Positions 48,837 through 54,043 of a DNA stretch of 54,043 nucleotides are shown in pieces. Position numbers and translations under genes: made by a program. Source of the stretch: CAADGY01 sp900696665 (lineage in GTDB: Bacteria; Acidobacteriota; Terriglobia; Bryobacterales; Bryobacteraceae); the NCBI GenBank assembly GCA_035063885.1, contig JAPSFM010000026.1:1-54043 (forward strand), read 5' to 3'. Below the pieces are notes generated by a model. The model was not told the DNA's origin, ran no database searches, and saw only the letters and a program-made list of their open reading frames with translations. Position 1 is the first letter of the stretch, and every line of letters begins with the position of its first letter.

Positions 48837-49968
48837 ACAGGCGTCCTCTGTTGAGCAGGTTGGAGGGATCAAACATCTGTTTTATTCTCTTCATCATCTC
48901 AAAGTCGTCACCGGGTTTCGGCCACATCTCGACACCGGACGGAAGATCCGGAGGATGAATTTCCAGTACGGCCCTCCAGCCTTTTTCAATAGCGCGGCCG
49001 AGCCATTGGACCGCCGTTGGCCCGTCGGAGAAGTAAACGTAAACCACACCGGAGCCAGCACGCGCCACGGCGGGGGAGGTTATCTCTTCGAGCACCGCTC
49101 CGACTTCCGGCAGCACCGTTGAAACTCTCACCGTAGATCCATCGGGATGTTTCGCGAGAAAATTGGGTGTAAACTCCCGCACGGAGTTCCAGAATTGCTC
49201 TTCGTCGGCGCCGTCAAGAACGTCGGCGCCTTCCAGACTCTTCGAGTATCGATCCAAAACAGCCGTGCTCCCGCCGGCCCTGACGAGCAGCAAATAACCT
49301 TCCCGGCCAATCCCGGCCGCAGCGGATGGGTTTAGCAGGTCGAGAGCGGCGGGCTGCAATACGCTGTTCAGAATGGCGTCGCGGCGCTCGATGGCATCGG
49401 CCGCGGAGGAGAAACGGAACAGAAATGTTCGCCAAAACGGCGGCGCCGGCACCAGTTTGAAATTCAGACTCGTAATTCCAGCCAGCGTGCCGAAGGAACC
49501 CACCATCAGCTTGGCCATGTCGAGACCGGCCACGTTTTTTACTACCATGCCGCCGGATTGCACCAGTTTTCCCTCGAGGGTAGCGAAGGTCATACCGATA
49601 ATCAGATCGCGCGCCGTGCCGTAGAGCCGCCTCCGGGGACCGTTCGAGTTGGCAGCTACGACACCTCCGGCAGTCGCCTCCGGCGTAAAAGGAGGGTCGA
49701 GCGGAATCATGAGCCTGTCCCGCGCGACCAGTGCTTCAAGGTTCGCCCAGCGGCAGCCTGCCTCCACGCTGATGGTCAGGTCCCGGGGTTCGTACTGCAA
49801 GATTTTTGTCAGACCGGTGGTTTGAATGCAGATATCCGGTTCGCGAACGTAGCCCGCCATGCGGGACTTGGTGCCGCATCCTTCTATTTTGATGGTTTGC
49901 TTGCTCGAAGAGCATTCGGCCAGGGCGGATGCGAACCCCTCAGGCGTTTCAGGACGCAGGATAGTCAT
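48823..49968 (-). CDS. glcE: Glycolate oxidase FAD-binding subunit
   Basis: A 381-residue FAD_binding_4 (PCMH-type) protein. The FAD-binding stretch is clear: FTPEATAGGVVAANSNGPRR, then YGTARDLIIGMTFATLEG and GGMVVKNVAGLDMAKLMVGS with the conserved GT (FGTLAGITSLNFKLVP). Compared with GlcD the protein is shorter, as expected for GlcE. It starts at ATG 49968, opposite the HD-GYP gene, with about 200 nt between the two starts. It begins a run with glcF, a glycosyltransferase, an esterase and a lactonase. Confidence 0.88.
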   Translation of the reverse strand: MTILRPETPEGFASALAECSSSKQTIKIEGCGTKSRMAGYVREPDICIQTTGLTKILQYEPRDLTISVEAGCRWANLEALVARDRLMIPLDPPFTPEATAGGVVAANSNGPRRRLYGTARDLIIGMTFATLEGKLVQSGGMVVKNVAGLDMAKLMVGSFGTLAGITSLNFKLVPAPPFWRTFLFRFSSAADAIERRDAILNSVLQPAALDLLNPSAAAGIGREGYLLLVRAGGSTAVLDRYSKSLEGADVLDGADEEQFWNSVREFTPNFLAKHPDGSTVRVSTVLPEVGAVLEEITSPAVARAGSGVVYVYFSDGPTAVQWLGRAIEKGWRAVLEIHPPDLPSGVEMWPKPGDDFEMMKRIKQMFDPSNLLNRGRLYGRI

Positions 49969-50169
49969 CAGACTTCATAATTGGACCGCGTTGATTGCGG
50001 CGGAGTCAACGCGGGGCCAAACGGGGCGGTTGGAATGGCTTCTGAAATGAAACTGCGGTAGTACCCCTCGATCTCCTGGAAGTATTGTTTTTTTGGAAAA
50101 ATTGCAGTCTGATCGAAAAAAACGTGATAAATTCGGCCATTGGCCCACTCTTATTCCAATGGCATACCA

Positions 50170-51204
50170 ATGACGGTCTACCCGAGCGCCCGAATACTTG
50201 TGGTTGATGACGAGGAGCCGATCCGCCGTCTGTTGTGCGAGTGTCTTTCCGCATCGGGCTACGAGGTAGCGGCCGCGGGAAATGGCGCCATCGCTCTGTC
50301 GCTGCTGATGATGCAGCCGTTTGACTTAGTTGTTTCGGACGTTCGTATGCCGGTCCTGGATGGCATCGGCCTGCTCGAGCAGGTTTCAGACCGTGGCTTG
50401 GATGTCAGCTTCATCCTGCTGACTGCCTGTGGCGAGGTTGCGCTGGCGGTGAAGGCGATGCGCATGGGGGCTGCCGACTACGTTTTGAAACCCTTTAGTC
50501 CTGTGGAAATTTCCGGAAATGTGCGGCGCGCCCTGGAGCAGCGGCAGGAGGCCCGGACATTGAAAACGCTGGTCAACGAGCAGGAGGCGAAGATCGGCCG
50601 TTTTGCTCGCAAGCTGGAAGAGGCCTCCGAGGACATGCTGGAACTGCTGGTGGCTGCGCTGGACGCAAGAGAGGAGAACACCCGGCATCACTCGAAGCGC
50701 GTAAGCGAATACGCCGTCTCCCTGTCGCGCCGTATGGGCTTGGATTCCCCGGAAATCGAACTGATCCGCAAGGGTGCTCTTCTTCATGATGTCGGAAAGA
50801 TCGGCGTCAGAGACTCCATTCTGCTGAAGCCCGGCGAGCTTGACAACCAGGAGTGGGACGAAATGCGGCGGCATCCCGAAGTGGGATATTCGATTCTGAA
50901 CTGCGCCGCCAGCCTGAGGCCCGCGGCAGACATGGTTCTGAAGCACCACGCGCACTATGACGGTAACGGATACCCCGGACAGTGGAGCGGGGAAGAGATT
51001 CCGCTAGGTGCGCGCATCTTTTCCGTCGTCGATTGTTTCGATGCCATGACGTCAGACAGACCGTATCGCCGGGCCGTGAGCTATGAGGATGCGAAGCGGG
51101 AGATTGTCCGCTGCGCGGGTACCCAGTTCGACCCGTTGCTCGTAAAATACTTCCTGAAAACCGATCCCGGCGAGTTGGATTCCATTCATAATCGCTTCTG
51201 CTAA
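50170..51204 (+). CDS. Response regulator with HD-GYP phosphodiesterase domain
   Basis: A 344-residue two-domain protein. The N-terminal receiver domain has ILVVDDEEP with the acidic pair, VVSDVRMPVLDGIG with the phospho-acceptor Asp, and DYVLKPF with the conserved Lys. A coiled-coil linker (EARTLKTLVNEQEAKIGRFA) leads to the HD-GYP domain: LLHDVGKIGVRDSILLKPG with the HD pair, and HHAHYDGNGYPGQW with the GYP. It should degrade cyclic-di-GMP when phosphorylated. No cognate kinase is near. Start at ATG 50170; a TTG frame opens at 50140. The 100 nt upstream contain A/T-rich tracts. It converges on the PilZ gene, 19 nt away. Confidence 0.9.
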   Translation: MTVYPSARILVVDDEEPIRRLLCECLSASGYEVAAAGNGAIALSLLMMQPFDLVVSDVRMPVLDGIGLLEQVSDRGLDVSFILLTACGEVALAVKAMRMGAADYVLKPFSPVEISGNVRRALEQRQEARTLKTLVNEQEAKIGRFARKLEEASEDMLELLVAALDAREENTRHHSKRVSEYAVSLSRRMGLDSPEIELIRKGALLHDVGKIGVRDSILLKPGELDNQEWDEMRRHPEVGYSILNCAASLRPAADMVLKHHAHYDGNGYPGQWSGEEIPLGARIFSVVDCFDAMTSDRPYRRAVSYEDAKREIVRCAGTQFDPLLVKYFLKTDPGELDSIHNRFC

Positions 51205-51223
51205 GGGGCGTACAAAGTCCTGT

Positions 51224-51610
51224 TCAAAGATGGGCGGGCATGCCGTTCGGATAATGGGTCACTCCCGCAGAAACGGCAGACGCGCGCTTGTGCGTTCTGA
51301 ACTCGTATCGTCTGAGACGGACCGCAGCCTTGCCTCCTTCGGAACGAACGACTACTCCTTCCGCCACCAGTTTGAGCGGGCAGCCATCTCCCAGATGAAC
51401 CGGCCAGCTTACCGCCACTTGTACCAATAGTCCCGCGGGAAGGTCGTTTTCGGTGGTGAACAATATCCCCGAACTGCTCATGTTCAGAGTGGTCCCGCTT
51501 CCGGACACGAACCTTGGGCGGTTCGTCAAGGCCGTAAAGCTGATCGCCCTCTGTATTGGGAACCGAGTGGATTCCCTTCGATCTGCGCGTGATTGATTCG
51601 GCCTGGTCAT
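51224..51610 (-). CDS. PilZ-domain protein (cyclic-di-GMP receptor candidate)
   Basis: A 128-residue single-domain protein. The PilZ signature is visible: an N-terminal RRESTRFPI with the Rxxx-R arm that grips cyclic-di-GMP, and later LNMSSSGILFTT, the D/NxSxxG motif (here NMSSSG). It probably binds the messenger and passes the signal to another protein. It converges on the HD-GYP gene, whose product would remove the same messenger. Start ATG 51610. About 170 nt follow to the CoA-transferase stop without further genes. Confidence 0.82.
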   Translation of the reverse strand: MTRPNQSRADRRESTRFPIQRAISFTALTNRPRFVSGSGTTLNMSSSGILFTTENDLPAGLLVQVAVSWPVHLGDGCPLKLVAEGVVVRSEGGKAAVRLRRYEFRTHKRASAVSAGVTHYPNGMPAHL

Positions 51611-51784
51611 ATCACTGTCTAACGCGCAGGATTCGTCCGAAAAGCGCCATTAGTCTTCACAATTTCCCCTACTGTGGTATCTGGGCGTCAACAGACGGCG
51701 GATTTTACCGGATTCGTACCCATCTATTTGTATCTTGCGGTACTCAGCATCGCCGGTGTGTAAATCCTTAACTGCCACGCGGTT

Positions 51785-53104
51785 TCATCGTGCGGCTGGA
51801 ACACTTTGGCTGGAGAAATAGCCGAGTTCGATAGCGGCGCGTTCCAATTCGGAACGAAAATGCGGATGAGCGATTTGGATCAGGGACTCGGCTCGCTGGC
51901 GAATGGTTTTCCCATGCAGATTCGCAGCCCCGAACTCGGTGACTACATAGTGCACATCACCCCGCGAGGTAACCACACCAGCGGCGGTTTTGAGTTGCGG
52001 AGTGATTCGGGACACACTACCTTTCTTGGCGGTAGACGGCAGGGCGATGACAGGCAATCCACCCTTCGAGCGCGCCGCTCCCCGAATGAAATCTACCTGT
52101 CCCCCGATACCGCTATAGGGACGCGGGCCGAGTGAATCTGCGCAGACCTGCCCGGTCAGGTCGATTTCGATAGCGGAGTTGATTGCCACCATGCGCTCAT
52201 TTTGTGCGATGATAAACGGGTCATTCACATACGAAGTGGGATGAAACTCAAATATCGGGTTTTCATGAATAAAGTTAAACAGCCGCTTCGTTCCAAGCAC
52301 GAATCCCGTAATCACTTTTCTCGAGTGCAGCGTTTTGCGGGCGCCGGTCAGGGCGCCCGACTCAATCAAGTCCACGAAGCCGTCCGAACACATCTCGCTG
52401 TGGGCGCCAAGGTCCTTGTGCCCGCGTAAGTTTCGCAGCACGCAGTCGGGGACTGCTCCGATGCCGGTTTGAATCGTCGCTCCATCGGGTATCAGGTTGG
52501 CAATCTGTGCGGCGATTCTTTCATCGGCCGGGGCTACTTCGTGCGATCGATATTCGGGCAACGGATGCGAACATTCGACCATGGCATCCACGTCCCGCAC
52601 GTGGATGAAGCAATCACCGAAAGTGCGGGGGCATTGATCATTGATTTCCACAATCACGCGCTTGGAGTGTCTCGCGGCGGTTAGCGCGATATCCACTCCC
52701 GCACCCAAACTCATGTATCCGTAATTGTCGGGTGGTGTGCACTGAAGAAGAGAGACGTCGATCGGCATCGCACCGCTCTCGAATAGACCTTCAATCTCTG
52801 ACAGGAAGATGGGAATGTAGTCGGCCCTCGAACATTGCACCGCCTCACGCACATTCCCGCCAATGAAGAAAGCCGCGTGCCGGAAGTGGCCTTCAAACTC
52901 CGGGCGCGTATAGTCCGCGGTTCCCATCGTGGCGCAGTGGACAATCTCCACGTCCGTCAACTCCGGCGCGCGGCGCATCAGGGCCGCCACCAGTTCTTCC
53001 GGTTCGGAACACCCTTGGTGCACATGTACGCGATCCCCCGATCCCACGATCCGGACCGCTTCATCGGCCGAGGTCAGCTTGGACCTATATAAATCTCTCC
53101 ACAC
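51785..53104 (-). CDS. Acetyl-CoA hydrolase/transferase family protein (4-hydroxybutyrate CoA-transferase-like)
   Basis: A 439-residue family-I CoA transferase. Features: VHVHQGCSEPEELVAALM near the start, YGYMSLGAGVDIALTAA, GIGAVPDCVLRNLRGHKDL, and GAHSEMCSDGFVDLIESGAL with the catalytic Glu in HSEM. The late IGGQVDFIRGAARSKGG binds CoA. It transfers CoA between acetyl-CoA and a short hydroxy acid or carboxylic acid. It starts with GTG 53104; the first in-frame ATG lies further inside. Divergent from the small CxxC gene over 201 nt. Confidence 0.9.
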   Translation of the reverse strand: MWRDLYRSKLTSADEAVRIVGSGDRVHVHQGCSEPEELVAALMRRAPELTDVEIVHCATMGTADYTRPEFEGHFRHAAFFIGGNVREAVQCSRADYIPIFLSEIEGLFESGAMPIDVSLLQCTPPDNYGYMSLGAGVDIALTAARHSKRVIVEINDQCPRTFGDCFIHVRDVDAMVECSHPLPEYRSHEVAPADERIAAQIANLIPDGATIQTGIGAVPDCVLRNLRGHKDLGAHSEMCSDGFVDLIESGALTGARKTLHSRKVITGFVLGTKRLFNFIHENPIFEFHPTSYVNDPFIIAQNERMVAINSAIEIDLTGQVCADSLGPRPYSGIGGQVDFIRGAARSKGGLPVIALPSTAKKGSVSRITPQLKTAAGVVTSRGDVHYVVTEFGAANLHGKTIRQRAESLIQIAHPHFRSELERAAIELGYFSSQSVPAAR

Positions 53105-53305
53105 AGATTAAACCCACACAATAGTGGTGCATTTTTTGTGCCGTCGCCGAATGAGTTTGAAATCATTGTCTTTGGAAGAGGCAGGGGTATTTCCCCCAGC
53201 ACTCCACTCGAAGAGGTTTGCTGAGGTGCGGAAGTTCAACCACTGGGCCGGAATCAGGAGTTTTTGGTACCCTGTATTCACAAGGGCTAAACTGGAGGAT
53301 AATCC
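53105..53305. promoter_or_regulatory. Divergent intergenic region
   Basis: 201 bp between the divergently read CoA-transferase and CxxC-protein genes, so it should hold both promoters; none matches consensus well. A small inverted repeat (gggg, 5-nt loop tattt, cccc) lies at 53184-53196. A clear GGAGGAT RBS for the + gene sits at about 53294-53300. No RNA gene was recognised. Confidence 0.35.
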
Positions 53306-53515
53306 GTGGCAATCCGTTTTGATCAGCTCATACGCCCCAGCATGGTAATTCGCGACGTGAAAGTGCAGTACCCGCAGACCGTCGAAGTTTTTGAGAACCT
53401 CAGGTTCCGCGATTCCTGCGACGACTGCTCTATTGAAGTAGTGGCACGAAAACACGGTCTCGATTCCCACCTGATCATCGACGCGCTGAACGAAGCGGCA
53501 TTCGGCGTCAAGTAA
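53306..53515 (+). CDS. Small DUF1858/DUF542-like CxxC protein
   Basis: A 69-residue protein built around one helical domain: MVIRDVKVQYPQTVEVFENL, then FRDSCDDCSIEVVARKHGLD and IIDALNEA. This matches the N-terminal domain of ScdA/Ric-type proteins and DUF1858 (a helix pair with a Cys pair at the turn), here with C-x2-C rather than the CCGG of DUF542 iron-repair proteins. It may bind a metal or act in redox. GTG 53306 has GGAGGAT at good spacing. The function is not known. Confidence 0.7.
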   Translation: MAIRFDQLIRPSMVIRDVKVQYPQTVEVFENLRFRDSCDDCSIEVVARKHGLDSHLIIDALNEAAFGVK

Positions 53516-53665
53516 GCCTGGCAGCCGATGCAGCGGCTGTAAACGAGCTCAAATATCCTTCTAGTGCAAGCTGTCCCAAGTCTTGCGGTATGCGTCTCTT
53601 TGCGGACGTTAGCCCAAGTTCGTCACGAGACCGCTGAAAAATCGGCTAAGCCGTTTAGAATCAGT

Positions 53666-54043
53666 TCAGCCTATCGCCGAGTCTCCACTACATTTCGGAT
53701 GAAAGTTGAGGCCCTCCGGCAGCGTGAGGCCGAGCTGGTGCGGTAAGGATTTTTGTTCAGTGGTGGGTTCGGTAATGCGGCGCAGCCGGATTTCCCGGGC
53801 GTCGGTCGCCGGTAGCACGATACCGGCGCTCTGCAAGGTGGACAGCAGCGCCAGCGCTTTCATGCGTGAGAATGGCTGAGCGTTTTCCACCCCACTCGCA
53901 GTCGGCCGCGGCACGACGGCCACCCGGCGCTTCAGTAGATGCTTCAAGGTGACCCACAAAGCATACCCCAGAAACGCTACCATCACATGGGCCTTGACGC
54001 GCGGCTCTTTCTGATGGAACAGCGGCCGAATCGAAAGCTCGCT
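53666..54043 (-). CDS. Second IS1634/IS4-like transposase, C-terminal part (cut by window edge)
   Basis: The frame is open from the right edge (54043) to a TAG at 53666 and encodes the last 125 residues of a DDE transposase: ELSIRPLFHQKEPRVKAHVM, FLGYALWVTLKHLLKRR, and LTLPEGLNFHPKC near the end. It is the same family as the left remnant but a different element: only general pattern, not sequence, is shared. The N-terminal and catalytic parts lie outside the window, so whether the gene is intact is unknown. Its inverted repeat is expected in 53520-53665. Confidence 0.85.
   Translation of the reverse strand, partial: SELSIRPLFHQKEPRVKAHVMVAFLGYALWVTLKHLLKRRVAVVPRPTASGVENAQPFSRMKALALLSTLQSAGIVLPATDAREIRLRRITEPTTEQKSLPHQLGLTLPEGLNFHPKCSGDSAIG

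Noticed and set aside
50070..50169. Possible sigma-54 promoter (TTGGAAAAATTGCA) before the HD-GYP gene
   Set aside because: The distance between the GG and GC elements is 7 nt instead of 10, so it does not fit a -24/-12 promoter.
53564..53746. 60-codon ORF near the right edge
   Set aside because: Low-quality composition, lies over the probable IS end; no family match.
1..54043. tRNA, rRNA, riboswitch, CRISPR array, prophage
   Set aside because: No cloverleaf with GTTCGA arm, no repeat-spacer pattern and no phage genes were recognised by reading the intergenic gaps; a covariance-model search could still find small RNAs.

Overview
The window is GC-rich bacterial DNA (roughly 60% G+C by eye) from what is most likely an Acidobacteriota genome of the Bryobacterales/Solibacterales type. 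This is inferred from gene content: a carboxypeptidase-regulatory-domain TonB-dependent (Oar-like) receptor, a Tat-exported DUF1552 protein overlapping a DUF1592-family cytochrome-like protein, a DUF1080 glycosidase-like protein next to a Gfo/Idh/MocA oxidoreductase, and an SMP-30 lactonase next to a large exported esterase. No rRNA, tRNA, CRISPR array or prophage was recognised. Both ends carry C-terminal pieces of two different IS1634/IS4-like transposases, so the window is bounded by insertion-sequence material.

Layout. 1-1.3 kb: IS remnant, then a Cys-rich putative regulator. 1.3-1.55 kb: a very AT-rich divergent control region. 1.55-7.1 kb (+): small Cro/CI-type regulator, exported ComEC-like metallo-hydrolase, two paralogous MacB/FtsX-type ABC permeases without an ATPase, and murJ. 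7.2-10.1 kb (-): VanZ-like protein, NnrS-like membrane protein, and a coupled pair (exported protein plus Cys-rich zinc-ribbon protein) whose end overlaps an opposing small membrane-protein gene. 10.2-16.6 kb (-): a three-gene redox operon of an OYE-type flavoprotein, a dihaem RoxA-like cytochrome c and an 1140-residue GMC oxidoreductase. 16.7-20.2 kb: methyltransferase, Gfo/Idh/MocA-DUF1080 pair, and a NAD-dependent epimerase-like gene with no canonical start codon. 20.2-26.8 kb (-): exported protein, hemB, polX, an active/inactive M16 peptidase pair and a NUDIX hydrolase, tightly packed.

26.9-32.2 kb (+) is a housekeeping operon: acylphosphatase, apt, ispE, prs, rplY, pth, rpsF, rpsR, rplI, with several 1-26 nt overlaps. 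It links nucleotide salvage and PRPP supply, isoprenoid precursor synthesis and translation, and is followed by an SDR and a HEAT-repeat/SEC-C protein. 34.4-38.8 kb (-): hypothetical membrane protein, then the DUF1592/DUF1552 pair. 38.8-39.8 kb (+): RibD-C/DHFR-like and DUF1801 proteins. 40-43.4 kb (+): Oar-like receptor with a recognisable promoter. 43.4-50 kb (-): a five-gene run glcE, glcF, MGDG-synthase-like glycosyltransferase, large esterase, SMP-30 lactonase; no glcD is present. 50.1-51.6 kb: REC-HD-GYP response regulator convergent with a PilZ protein, i.e. cyclic-di-GMP signalling. 51.8-53.5 kb: CoA transferase divergent from a small CxxC protein.

Most genes are ordinary. The parts best worth following up are the OYE/RoxA-like/GMC redox operon, the AT-rich island with its two flanking putative regulators, the 108-bp antisense coding overlap near 9.2 kb, and the glycolate-oxidase/glycosyltransferase operon. 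All functions are assigned from motifs read by eye; no database search was run.
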